Shown here piece after piece: positions 1-8,699 of a DNA stretch of 39,814 nt. Where the stretch lies: the NCBI GenBank assembly GCA_022653215.1, contig JALCSJ010000002.1, forward strand, positions 1 through 39,814. The letters run 5' to 3'. Each line of letters begins with the position of its first letter. Position 1 is the stretch's first letter. The position numbers and the translations under genes are program-made. A model generated the notes under the pieces. It did no database searches, had not been told where the DNA came from, and saw only the letters and a list, made by a program, of their open reading frames with translations. The stretch comes from Acidaminococcaceae bacterium. Lineage in GTDB: Bacteria; Bacillota; Negativicutes; Acidaminococcales; Acidaminococcaceae.

Positions 1-351
1 AACAATATCTCCGCTCTTGAGAATAACATTAGGATCCGGAATCCCATGGCAAATCTCGTCATTGACAGAAGTGCAAACGCTTTTGGGAAATCCTTCATAA
101 TTCAGACAGGCCGGAATAGCATCGTGAGCTATGGTATAATCATAAACTATGGTATTAATATCATCTGTACTCATGCCTACTTTTATTTGTGCAGCCACTG
201 CATCCAAAACTCCTGTATTAATTTTGCTGGCTTCTCTGATGCCGGCAATTTGTTCCGGAGTTTTTATCATATCCATAGTCGGAACTTCATAGCCTCTTGC
301 TGCATAGCCCATAATTTTTAATTTAATTTGTTCTCTGCTTAAATCTGTCAT
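1..351 (-). CDS. map: Methionine aminopeptidase, type I (partial, C-terminus outside window)
   Basis: Minus-strand reading gives MTDLSREQIKLKIMGYAARGYEVPTMDMIKTPEQIAGIREASKI...EGFPKSVCTSVNDEICHGIPDPNVILKSGDIV; SVNDEICHGIPD is the Map signature region. ORF runs off the left edge. Confidence 0.9.
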   Translation of the reverse strand, partial: MTDLSREQIKLKIMGYAARGYEVPTMDMIKTPEQIAGIREASKINTGVLDAVAAQIKVGMSTDDINTIVYDYTIAHDAIPACLNYEGFPKSVCTSVNDEICHGIPDPNVILKSGDIV

Positions 352-413
352 TGTAATCTCCTTCTTGCTATTTTAAACTCTTTTTATAATCATTTTAACC
401 CTTTGTTAATACT

Positions 414-456
414 TTTATGCTATAATACCTTCGTAACTAAATCATTATAGCATAAA
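414..456. promoter_or_regulatory. Mirror-image pair of extended -10 promoter elements (13-bp inverted repeat)
   Basis: TTTATGCTATAAT (414-426) and ATTATAGCATAAA (444-456), a perfect 13-bp inverted repeat; each arm is TGC-TATAAT (extended -10) on its own strand, between divergent map and DUF368 genes. Confidence 0.55.
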
Positions 457-509
457 TACACTGATTTTGTTAGAATTTACTAACCATTCTTGTTGTGAAG
501 GAGAGTTTT

Positions 510-1421
510 ATGGGTTTATTTTTAAATATTGTACGAGGGTTTTGCATGGCGCTGGCTGATAGTGTTCCGGGGGTTTCCGGCGGTACTATAGCTTTTGTTC
601 TTGGTTTCTACGACGAATTTATCGGTTCACTTTATTCTATTGCTGCCGAAGGATTAGAGGCCAAAAAACGTGCCCTGCTTTTTCTTGGCAAACTGGGTAT
701 AGGCTGGGTAATCGGCATGAGTTCTTCTGTCTTGGTGCTGGCCAGCTTATTCCAAACACATATTTACCAGTTAAGTTCTTTATTTATTGGTCTATCTATT
801 TTTTCCTTGCCTCTTATTGTAGTAGAAGAAAAAGAGTCCCTGAAAAATAAATATGGTAAACTTATTTATGCCCTTCTAGGCATTGCTATTGTTGTACTAA
901 TTACCTATTTTAATCCTGCCGGCGGCAAAGGCACCAATGTGGACGTGTCCAGTTTAAGCCTGTCACTGGGAGCCTATGTTTTCGTCGCAGCCATGATTGC
1001 TATTTGTGCCATGGTGCTGCCCGGCATTTCCGGTTCTACCCTCCTTTTGATTTTTGGTCTTTATGTGCCCATTATCTCGGCAATTAAAGAATTCCTGCAT
1101 TTTAATTTTGCTTATTTCCCTGTTTTATGTGTATTTGGTTTTGGGGTATTGGCCGGTATTCTCAGCACTATTAAATTAGTTAAGACAGCTTTAACTGAAC
1201 ATCGTTCAGCCATGGTCTATTTTATTATAGGCTTGATGATTGGCTCTATTTACGCCATTATTATGGGACCGGCCACTTTAAAAGTCCCTCAGGCTCCTGT
1301 TAGCTGGGATACTTTTAGTATTTTATCCTTTATTTTGGGTGGCGTTATTCTTCTGCTTTTAACTATGTTAAAAAATTATTCCGAGCGTAAGCTTCAATTA
1401 CAATTAAAACGCTCCGAATAA
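510..1421 (+). CDS. DUF368 family polytopic membrane protein (candidate undecaprenyl-phosphate translocase, PopT-like)
   Basis: ORF start preferred at ATG 510 (MGLFLNIVRGFCMALADSVPGVSGGTIAF) after GAAGGAG; duplicated motifs SVPGVSGGT and VLPGISGST; hydrophobic throughout. Confidence 0.85.
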   Translation: MGLFLNIVRGFCMALADSVPGVSGGTIAFVLGFYDEFIGSLYSIAAEGLEAKKRALLFLGKLGIGWVIGMSSSVLVLASLFQTHIYQLSSLFIGLSIFSLPLIVVEEKESLKNKYGKLIYALLGIAIVVLITYFNPAGGKGTNVDVSSLSLSLGAYVFVAAMIAICAMVLPGISGSTLLLIFGLYVPIISAIKEFLHFNFAYFPVLCVFGFGVLAGILSTIKLVKTALTEHRSAMVYFIIGLMIGSIYAIIMGPATLKVPQAPVSWDTFSILSFILGGVILLLLTMLKNYSERKLQLQLKRSE

Positions 1422-1435
1422 ACCTTATGTACTCT

Positions 1436-1492
1436 AAAAACGCTGACAAAATTTTTCTTTAACCAAGAAAAATTTTTCGTCAGCGTTTTTTC
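1436..1492 (+). terminator. Intrinsic terminator after the DUF368 gene
   Basis: AAAAACGCTGACAAAATTTTTCTT / AAGAAAAATTTTTCGTCAGCGTTTTT long stem with a 2-nt bulge, ending in a T tract. Confidence 0.8.
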
Positions 1493-1521
1493 TTGACACT
1501 TTTCTTAGTACGTGCTATCAT
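1493..1521 (+). promoter_or_regulatory. Promoter of the feo operon
   Basis: TTGACA (1493-1498), 17-bp spacer, TATCAT (1516-1521). Confidence 0.7.
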
Positions 1522-1531
1522 TGCTAAATGA

Positions 1532-1551
1532 AAGTTAGCGTTATCTAACTT
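1532..1551. promoter_or_regulatory. Candidate metal-regulator operator of the feo operon
   Basis: Perfect inverted repeat AAGTTAG-CGTTAT-CTAACTT just downstream of the -10 and upstream of feoA. Confidence 0.5.
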
Positions 1552-1571
1552 ACAGAAAGTGAGGTGGCTTT

Positions 1572-1781
1572 ATGCCTTTATTTCTAGCAGAACAAGGCGT
1601 TCCCCAAACCATTATGCGCGTAGGCGGTACTGCTAAAGTACGTCAGTTTCTAGAGAATCTCGGCATTACTATAGGCAGTTCTATTATGGTTATTTCTACT
1701 ACTGCCAGCGGCCTGATTGTCAATATCAGAGAAACAAGAGTGGCCATCAGCCATGAAATGGCTAATAAAATTATTGTTTAG
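1572..1781 (+). CDS. feoA: FeoA domain protein (first copy)
   Basis: 69 aa FeoA-like fold sequence (VRQFLENLGITIGSSIMVIS...IRETRVAISHEMANKIIV), directly upstream of a second feoA and feoB. Confidence 0.8.
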   Translation: MPLFLAEQGVPQTIMRVGGTAKVRQFLENLGITIGSSIMVISTTASGLIVNIRETRVAISHEMANKIIV

Positions 1782-1787
1782 GAGGCA

Positions 1788-2018
1788 ATGATTATAATGA
1801 AAACATTGAAGGATGCCAAAGTAGGCGAAAAGGTCAAAGTAGCTCGTTTAAATGGCTTAGGTGCTACGAAAAAGCGTATTATGGATATGGGTATTACAAA
1901 GGGCACAGAACTGTACGTCCGTAAGGTAGCCCCTTTAGGCGATCCTATAGAAATTAACGCCCGTGGCTATGAGTTATCTTTGCGCAAAGAAGATGCCAAT
2001 ATGATTGAAATTGTTTGA
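1788..2018 (+). CDS. feoA: FeoA family ferrous iron transport protein (second copy); ATG at 1788 or 1797
   Basis: MKTLKDAKVGEKVKVARLNGLGATKKRIMDMGITKGTELYVRKVAPLGDPIEINARGYELSLRKEDA, canonical FeoA pattern. Confidence 0.9.
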   Translation: MIIMKTLKDAKVGEKVKVARLNGLGATKKRIMDMGITKGTELYVRKVAPLGDPIEINARGYELSLRKEDANMIEIV

Positions 2019-2083
2019 TTGCATTCACTTATTTTTTTGTTGTTAGGTTAGCTATTACTAATTATAGAGAGAGGAAAGTTAAT

Positions 2084-4234
2084 ATGAAATATAAAATTGC
2101 CTTGGCAGGCAATCCTAATGTAGGGAAAACAACTCTTTTCAATGCCTTGACCGGTTCTAACCAGTTTGTGGGCAACTGGCCGGGCGTAACCGTGGAAAAG
2201 AAAGAAGGCGCACTGAAAGGCCATGCTGATGTAATTATTATGGACTTACCCGGTATTTACTCCCTGTCTCCTTACACTCTGGAAGAAGTTGTAGCCAGAA
2301 ATTATCTGGTTAACGAACGTCCTGATGCTATTTTGAATATTATTGACGGTACTAATTTGGAACGCAATCTTTATTTAACCACCCAGCTTACAGAATTAGG
2401 CATTCCCGTTGTCCTTGCTATTAATATGGTTGACGTAGTACGCAGCAACGGAGATATTATCCACAAAGAAAAATTAGCTGAATTAACAGGCTGTCATGTA
2501 GTAGAAATTTCTGCCAAAACTGGAGAAGGCATTACCAAAGCAGCAAATTTAGCGGCCAAGATAGCCAAGCACCAAGAATTTGCCCTGCCCCGTCATTCCT
2601 TCTGCGGCAGTTTGGAGCATGCCTTAGCCCATATTGAAGATCAGACCAAGGGGTTGCTTCCCGAAACTCAGGAACGCTGGTATGCTATCAAGGTTTTTGA
2701 AAGAGACAGCAAGGTCATGGAAAAGCTACATCTACAACCGGCCAGTGCCAAAAACATCGAAGACACAATTGCCCAAGTAGAAAAGGAAATGGATGACGAT
2801 GCAGAAAGTATAGTTACTAATGAACGCTATAATTATATTTCTTCTATTATTAATAAATGTAACGAAAGAAAAAACTTTGGAAAACTTTCCCTTTCTGATA
2901 AGATTGACCGAGTTGTAACTAATAGATTTTTAGCTTTACCTATTTTTACCCTTATTATGTTTTTAGTTTATTATATTTCTGTCACTACCATTGGCTCCCT
3001 CGTTACCGATTGGACTAATGATACATTATTTGGAGAAATAATCATCCCGGGTGCCGCTGTTTTTTTAGACAGTGTAGGCTGTGCCCAATGGTTGAAAGGC
3101 CTATTGGTTGATGGTATAATTAGTGGTGTGGGAGCTGTATTGGGTTTTGTTCCCCAAATGTTTGTGCTCTTCACGTTTTTAGCCTTTCTGGAGGCCTGCG
3201 GTTATATGGCCCGGATTGCTTTTATTTTGGATAGAGTATTCCGTAAGTTCGGTCTTTCCGGGAAATCATTTATTCCCATGTTAATTGGTACAGGCTGCGG
3301 CGTTCCCGGTATCATGGCTTCCCGTACCATCGAAAATGACCATGACAGAAAAATGACTATTATAACCACCACCTTTATTCCCTGCAGCGCCAAGTTGCCC
3401 ATTATAGCACTGATTGCCGGTGCCCTGTTTCATGGAGAATGGTGGGTTGCTCCCAGTGCTTACTTTGTGGGAATCAGTGCTATTATTACTTCAGGAATTA
3501 TCTTAAAGAAAACTACTATGTTCATGGGTGAACCTGCTCCCTTTGTTATGGAGCTTCCCGCTTACCATATGCCTACCCTCAGCAACATTTGGCATAGCGT
3601 TTGGGAACGCGGTTCCAGCTTCGTCAAGAAGGCCGGCACCGTAATTCTTTTGTCCACTATCTTCGTTTGGTTTACTTCCAGCTTTGGTTATGTGGATGGA
3701 GGAATTGCCATGGTAGAAGATTTAAATGACGGTTTTCTTTCCTATATAGGCAAAGCTGTTTCCTGGATTTTCACTCCCTTAGGCTGGGGTAACTGGAAAG
3801 CTACCGTTGCCGCTTTTACCGGTTTGGTTGCTAAAGAAAACGTAGTTGGTACTTTAGGTATTCTCTATGGTTTCAGTGAAGTAGCCGAAGACGGCCAGGA
3901 AATTTGGGGTACCCTTGCTAAAGAGTTCTCTGTTTTATCCGCCTATTCTTTCTTGATTTTCAACTTATTATGTGCTCCCTGCTTTGCGGCAATGGGCGCA
4001 ATTAAAAGAGAAATGAATAATACCAAATGGACCATTTTTGCCATTGGCTATCAATGTTCCTTTGCCTATGCCGTTTCTCTGATAATCTATCAATTCGGTA
4101 TGTTTGCTACCACCGGGGTATTTACCCTGGGAACTGTTGCAGCAGCAGTGGTTTTTGTGGTAATGATGCACTATCTGTTTAGATCTATTCCTAAAGACGT
4201 TAAGGTTACTAACGTTAGGAGCATTGCTGCATAG
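2084..4234 (+). CDS. feoB: Ferrous iron transport protein B
   Basis: MKYKIALAGNPNVGKTTLFNALTG (G1), DLPGIYSL (G3), NMVD (G4), Gate motifs and C-terminal membrane domain; ATG at 2084 after GAGAGGAAAG preferred over the upstream ORF start. Confidence 0.97.
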   Translation: MKYKIALAGNPNVGKTTLFNALTGSNQFVGNWPGVTVEKKEGALKGHADVIIMDLPGIYSLSPYTLEEVVARNYLVNERPDAILNIIDGTNLERNLYLTTQLTELGIPVVLAINMVDVVRSNGDIIHKEKLAELTGCHVVEISAKTGEGITKAANLAAKIAKHQEFALPRHSFCGSLEHALAHIEDQTKGLLPETQERWYAIKVFERDSKVMEKLHLQPASAKNIEDTIAQVEKEMDDDAESIVTNERYNYISSIINKCNERKNFGKLSLSDKIDRVVTNRFLALPIFTLIMFLVYYISVTTIGSLVTDWTNDTLFGEIIIPGAAVFLDSVGCAQWLKGLLVDGIISGVGAVLGFVPQMFVLFTFLAFLEACGYMARIAFILDRVFRKFGLSGKSFIPMLIGTGCGVPGIMASRTIENDHDRKMTIITTTFIPCSAKLPIIALIAGALFHGEWWVAPSAYFVGISAIITSGIILKKTTMFMGEPAPFVMELPAYHMPTLSNIWHSVWERGSSFVKKAGTVILLSTIFVWFTSSFGYVDGGIAMVEDLNDGFLSYIGKAVSWIFTPLGWGNWKATVAAFTGLVAKENVVGTLGILYGFSEVAEDGQEIWGTLAKEFSVLSAYSFLIFNLLCAPCFAAMGAIKREMNNTKWTIFAIGYQCSFAYAVSLIIYQFGMFATTGVFTLGTVAAAVVFVVMMHYLFRSIPKDVKVTNVRSIAA

Positions 4235-4253
4235 GTAACCGTTAGGAGGTATT

Positions 4254-4406
4254 ATGGCTACATTTATTATTTTTGCAATTCTTGTTTTAGTAGTTTTTGG
4301 GATTTTAAAGCTAATGTTCAGGAACCATCCCGGCAATGGCACTAACTGCAGCGGAGGCTGCGGCAGCTGTCCCTTTTCTGGAAAATGTCATATAAACGAT
4401 AAATAA
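4254..4406 (+). CDS. FeoB-associated Cys-rich small membrane protein (50 aa)
   Basis: Read by eye: TTAGGAGGT then ATG; MATFIIFAILVLVVFGILKLMFRNHPGNGTNCSGGCGSCPFSGKCHINDK*. One TM helix plus a CxxxCxxC cluster, immediately after feoB; absent from the supplied ORF track (below length cutoff). Confidence 0.85.
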   Translation: MATFIIFAILVLVVFGILKLMFRNHPGNGTNCSGGCGSCPFSGKCHINDK

Positions 4407-4416
4407 ACATTATAAA

Positions 4417-4475
4417 ACAACACGCTTCTGGGCGGCTGTAAAAGGCCGAGAGAAGCGTGTTGTCTTCTCTCGGCC
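4417..4475. terminator. Hairpin region between convergent feo and ppaC genes (two overlapping stems)
   Basis: ACAACACGCTTCT (4417-4429) pairs with AGAAGCGTGTTGT (4451-4463); GGCCGAGAGAAG (4444-4455) pairs with CTTCTCTCGGCC (4464-4475). T tracts are weak. Confidence 0.55.
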
Positions 4476-4511
4476 ACATATTACTCTTTTGAAGTTTTAC
4501 TAGCAAGTTCA

Positions 4512-6134
4512 TTATCTAAAAGCTTCCGTCAGAGGCGGCACAATTTGTTTCTTTCTGGAAAGAACACCGGGCAAATCATAGGACCCGTCCTTGTCTTCCT
4601 TACCAAAAGCTTCGTCCAGCTTGTCTTTATTTTTCCCGGCCCACAGGAGGTTGGTTTTTTCTGCCATAATATCTGTAACCATAAGGAGAGCCGTATCTGT
4701 CTCTTTCCTGTCCACCATTTCCTGCAGAGCTGCTTTAAGACCTGGCCATTTAGGTTTAGCCCCCGGTCCGTCCATAACCGTAACCTGAGCAATGGTTACT
4801 TTTCCGGCAGGTGTGTCAAATTCTTTGGCATCACCATGGACAATGGCTTTAGGAGGCAGACTATTCAAAGCTGAGCCTTCCCTTAGTACATTTAATGCAA
4901 AGGTTTTTACGTCTTTAATACCTGCCGTACCAGCAAGTTCTGCGGCAATTTCTTTATCTTCATCCGTAGAAGTAGGAGATTTGAAATACAAAGTATCAGA
5001 AATAATCGCACTTAAAAGCAATCCTGCTATAGCAGGCGTTAATTTAACTTTGCGGTGATCAGCTAGTTTTGCCACAATGGTAGCGGTACAACCAACAGGA
5101 TCCTGCCTGATAAATACAGGTGCTGCAGTAGTGAGTCCCCCTAATCTATGATGGTCGATTATTTCCAGCACATGAGTATCTTCGATGCCTTCTACTGCCT
5201 GGCTTTGCTCATTATGATCGACTAAAATCAGTTCCTGTTTAACCGGTTTCAACATACTGGTTTTATCTACAGCACCAACGTATTTGCCGTGTCTGAGAAC
5301 AGGGAACACGCTTTCCCTGCTTTTTTCCATAGTTTCTTTCACATCAGAAACATAGTCCCCGGTTTTAAACCTGGTACAATTTTTACTCATAATATAGCGT
5401 ATTTGCACACTTTGCAAAATTAATCTGGCTGTAGAATAAGTATCGTAAGGTGTTGTAATAATAATAGTTCCCCGTTTTTTCCCTAACTCCATGATTTTTT
5501 TGCTTGGTTCAAAACCGCGACTAAGGACCAGACAGGCTACACCTTTATTCAGGGCTTCTGCCTGGGCATCTTCCCTGTCAGCAGTAACCACTAAATCTCC
5601 CTGCTGCACGTGATTCATTTTTTCCGGGGTACAGGCCACAATATAAATCATACCCTGAAAATCCTGTGCTGTACTGCCTGTCCACAGCTTGCCATTTAAT
5701 ACCTGAAGCATACTGGCATAGTCAATTTTCTTTGTATCGTTTTTATCTATGGTAAATTCTTCAAAATACCGCTCAGCAAAGTCATTAACCGTAACCAGTC
5801 CTGCCAAATCCCCATTTTCTTCTACAACGGGAATAGCCTTTAACCTGTATTTGATAAACAGCTCACCTACATTATGAATATTGACTTTCGGCAAAACCGT
5901 AGGCACATCTATAAACTTACTGTCACCAATCCTGGGATAAACGTCATCCACCAGAACAGGCGGTTTAACTTTGAAATAATTCAAAACATATTTTGACTCC
6001 GGATTAAGGGAACCGGCTCTGGCTGCAATAGCATTCACACCTAGCTGTTGTTTCAAATAGGCATAGCCAAGTGCCGAACAAATCGAATCCGTATCAGGAT
6101 TTCTGTGTCCAATGACTAAAATAGGTTTTTCCAC
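4512..6134 (-). CDS. ppaC: Family II manganese-dependent inorganic pyrophosphatase with CBS/DRTGG regulatory insert
   Basis: VIGHRNPDTDSICSA, EIIDHHRLGG (DHH), C-terminal DHHA2 region, SRKKQIVPP; about 540 aa with CBS-like and DRTGG-like insert. Confidence 0.93.
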   Translation of the reverse strand: MEKPILVIGHRNPDTDSICSALGYAYLKQQLGVNAIAARAGSLNPESKYVLNYFKVKPPVLVDDVYPRIGDSKFIDVPTVLPKVNIHNVGELFIKYRLKAIPVVEENGDLAGLVTVNDFAERYFEEFTIDKNDTKKIDYASMLQVLNGKLWTGSTAQDFQGMIYIVACTPEKMNHVQQGDLVVTADREDAQAEALNKGVACLVLSRGFEPSKKIMELGKKRGTIIITTPYDTYSTARLILQSVQIRYIMSKNCTRFKTGDYVSDVKETMEKSRESVFPVLRHGKYVGAVDKTSMLKPVKQELILVDHNEQSQAVEGIEDTHVLEIIDHHRLGGLTTAAPVFIRQDPVGCTATIVAKLADHRKVKLTPAIAGLLLSAIISDTLYFKSPTSTDEDKEIAAELAGTAGIKDVKTFALNVLREGSALNSLPPKAIVHGDAKEFDTPAGKVTIAQVTVMDGPGAKPKWPGLKAALQEMVDRKETDTALLMVTDIMAEKTNLLWAGKNKDKLDEAFGKEDKDGSYDLPGVLSRKKQIVPPLTEAFR

Positions 6135-6170
6135 ATTTAAACCTCCTTATCTTTTTTACTTTGCTTAATG

Positions 6171-7769
6171 TTATTTCAACGGAGCAAAACGCTCCATAAT
6201 GTGCATTGCTTGATGATAGCCATCTAAGGCGGCACTCATTATGCCTCCTGCGTAACCGGCTCCTTCGCCGGTAGGATAAAGTCCCTTGTGGCTGATAGAT
6301 TGTCCGTCTTGTCCTCGTAGAATTCTTAATGGTGCGGAAGTTCTCGTTTCCACTCCTACCATCAGACCTTCTTTGGCAAACCCCGGCAAACGATTATCGA
6401 AATTTTTAAGACCGGCTCTGAGAGTCGCCGTCACAAAAGCCGGCAAAACATCATCCAGCCTTGCTGCCACCAGTCCCGGCCTATATGAAGGCTGAAAACC
6501 CACAGCCAAACTCGGTTCACTATTTGCCAAAAAGCTAAGGGTATTTTGGGCAGGAGCTTTGTAATCACAGCCACCGGCTTTATAGGCTAATCGTTCATAT
6601 TGACGCTGAAACTCCATGCCGGCCAAAGGATTTGTACCAAAATCTCCTCTGCCTACGTTCACCACTAAAGCACTGTTGGCCAAACCTGAATCTCTTTTAA
6701 ACAAACTCATGCCGTTTGTTACGACGCCGCCTGCTTCTGAAGCAGATGCCACGATTTTACCGCCGGGACACATACAGAAAGAATAGGCTGTACGTCCCTT
6801 TGTTTTCTCGTGAAAAATTAAAGCATAATCAGCAGCGCCCAGCTTAGGATTGTCTGCATAGGCTCCATACTGAGCCCTATTAATCAGTGCCTGCTCGTGT
6901 TCTATACGTACTCCTATAGCAAAATCTTTAGCTTCTACAGCCACCTGTTTTTTGACCAGAGCTTCATATGTATCTCTAGCGCTGTGTCCGCAAGCCAAAA
7001 CTACTGCATTAGAATCTATTTTTTCTCCCGAATCCAGTACTACAGCAGTGATACCTTTGTCCGCAGCAGCAAAATCCACAGCCTGGGTCTCGTAGCGAAA
7101 TTCTCCCCCTAAGGCGATTATTTCCTTGATGAGACCGGTAACCATGGCTCTGAGTTTATCGGTTCCCACATGAGGTTTTTGTTCGTAGAGAATGTCTTCG
7201 GGAGCTCCGGCTTTGACAAAAGCTTTAAGGATACTGCTGAGAACCGGATCATTAACTCTGGTGGTTAATTTGCCGTCGGAAAAAGTTCCGGCTCCTCCAG
7301 CTCCGAACTGAACATTGCTGGCAGGGTTAAACTCCCCTGTCTGCCAAAAATGTTCAACATCTTTCACTCTTTGGGTCAAAGCTCTGCCTCTTTCCAGGAC
7401 CAGGGGGCAATAGCCGTTTTTAGCCAGTTCCAGTGCCGTCATAAGACCGGCAGGACCGGAACCGATAATTACAGGCCGACCTGTCATAGACTCTTTACCG
7501 TACTCTACCGGCGGCAGTGATTTTTCCTGCCAGAGTGCTACATTGCTGTCTTGCAGTAAATGTTCTTCTTTGGCTGCAGAAATATTTACATCTAAAAGCA
7601 CATGGTAAACCAGACAGACATTATTTTTACGGCGTGCATCAATAGCACGCCGTAAAATTTTTATGTTTTTAATATTGCCCTTGCCTAAGTGCAGTTTGCT
7701 GGTTGCCACTTCGGCTAAAGGTCGGTTGTTATCCAGACCAACCCGTAAATTATTTACGCGTAATAACAT
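6171..7769 (-). CDS. NAD(P)/FAD-dependent oxidoreductase (COG2509-type FAD-dependent dehydrogenase)
   Basis: RPVIIGSGPAGLMTALELAKNGYCPLVLERG (dinucleotide-binding), VQFGAGGAGTFSDGKL, TGEGAGYAGGIMSAALDG. Confidence 0.88.
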   Translation of the reverse strand: MLLRVNNLRVGLDNNRPLAEVATSKLHLGKGNIKNIKILRRAIDARRKNNVCLVYHVLLDVNISAAKEEHLLQDSNVALWQEKSLPPVEYGKESMTGRPVIIGSGPAGLMTALELAKNGYCPLVLERGRALTQRVKDVEHFWQTGEFNPASNVQFGAGGAGTFSDGKLTTRVNDPVLSSILKAFVKAGAPEDILYEQKPHVGTDKLRAMVTGLIKEIIALGGEFRYETQAVDFAAADKGITAVVLDSGEKIDSNAVVLACGHSARDTYEALVKKQVAVEAKDFAIGVRIEHEQALINRAQYGAYADNPKLGAADYALIFHEKTKGRTAYSFCMCPGGKIVASASEAGGVVTNGMSLFKRDSGLANSALVVNVGRGDFGTNPLAGMEFQRQYERLAYKAGGCDYKAPAQNTLSFLANSEPSLAVGFQPSYRPGLVAARLDDVLPAFVTATLRAGLKNFDNRLPGFAKEGLMVGVETRTSAPLRILRGQDGQSISHKGLYPTGEGAGYAGGIMSAALDGYHQAMHIMERFAPLK

Positions 7770-7772
7770 AAC

Positions 7773-8699
7773 TTACTCCACTTTTTTTATTTTTATTTCC
7801 ACAATTGCATTATGAGTATCAGCTAAAACATTATCCGGAATCTTCAACGGCATCTTTAATTCCACGTCTCCCGTAATCTTATCCAGTACTACCGGAGCCA
7901 TCTTGATGAACTGAATGTTGCCCAAAAGCCTCGGTTCAGCTGTTAGTTTAACTTTGTCCGGAGTTATTTTAATACTGGCCACCTGAAAACCTGCAGGCAG
8001 ACTGCCTGATAAATCAGCCTTAATAGGAACAGTATTGGTACCCAGCTGTTTAACCACAACTACAGAAACTTTTACTTTACCGGGTTGAATATGAACATCA
8101 TACATTTCCCTGCCGTCTTTGTTTAAGGCAACTACAGTAGCCTCGTCTTCAAAGCTTTTCTCTTTATTGCTGATATCAACCAGGACAACTACTTTGCTTA
8201 CTGCGTCTACCCTGGCACCGGCCCCTTTTAAAGTAACCGTGGCAGGATCTAATTCCATTTTTCCCACGGTAATGCCACTGTTAGGCACCCCTACTATTCT
8301 AGGTTCAATTTCTACTTTCTTTTCTTTTACTGCATCAACTTCCAGTTCAATTCTTTCGGGCATAATTTCAACTATTTCCCCAAAAGTGCTTCTGGCCTGA
8401 ACAATATATAATCCTTTGCCTGCTTTGGCATCAGTAAAATCAACATAAGCCTGAACAGAATCATCGGTCAGAGCAGAAAGCTGTGATCTAGGACCGCTGA
8501 CTTTTACCTTAACATTTTCCGGCAAGTAATTTACTACCATGTTAGACGATAAATTACTGGTACTTACAGGAACAGAAAAAGTTCTTGTTATAAAAGGATT
8601 TTGCTCATTCATTACGTAAACCCAAAGCACGCAAGCTACGATTACGGACATGATCCTAATAAACCAAACATTCCCATGCAAACTATTTTTTGGCAGCAT
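7773..8699 (-). CDS. cdaR: YbbR-domain protein, regulator of diadenylate cyclase
   Basis: N-terminal TM and repeated YbbR-like domains; start MLPKNSLHG at 8699 preceded by GAAGGAGGACACCA; overlaps the end of cdaA. Confidence 0.88.
   Translation of the reverse strand: MLPKNSLHGNVWFIRIMSVIVACVLWVYVMNEQNPFITRTFSVPVSTSNLSSNMVVNYLPENVKVKVSGPRSQLSALTDDSVQAYVDFTDAKAGKGLYIVQARSTFGEIVEIMPERIELEVDAVKEKKVEIEPRIVGVPNSGITVGKMELDPATVTLKGAGARVDAVSKVVVLVDISNKEKSFEDEATVVALNKDGREMYDVHIQPGKVKVSVVVVKQLGTNTVPIKADLSGSLPAGFQVASIKITPDKVKLTAEPRLLGNIQFIKMAPVVLDKITGDVELKMPLKIPDNVLADTHNAIVEIKIKKVE

Noticed and set aside
46-321. Plus-strand 91-aa ORF
   Set aside because: Antisense to map, whose minus-strand translation has clear Map motifs.
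3968-4342. 124-aa minus-strand ORF across the feoB end
   Set aside because: Antisense to the feoB C-terminus and the small Cys-rich gene, both better supported.
4545-5058. Plus-strand ORFs inside ppaC
   Set aside because: Antisense shadows of a strongly supported DHH pyrophosphatase.
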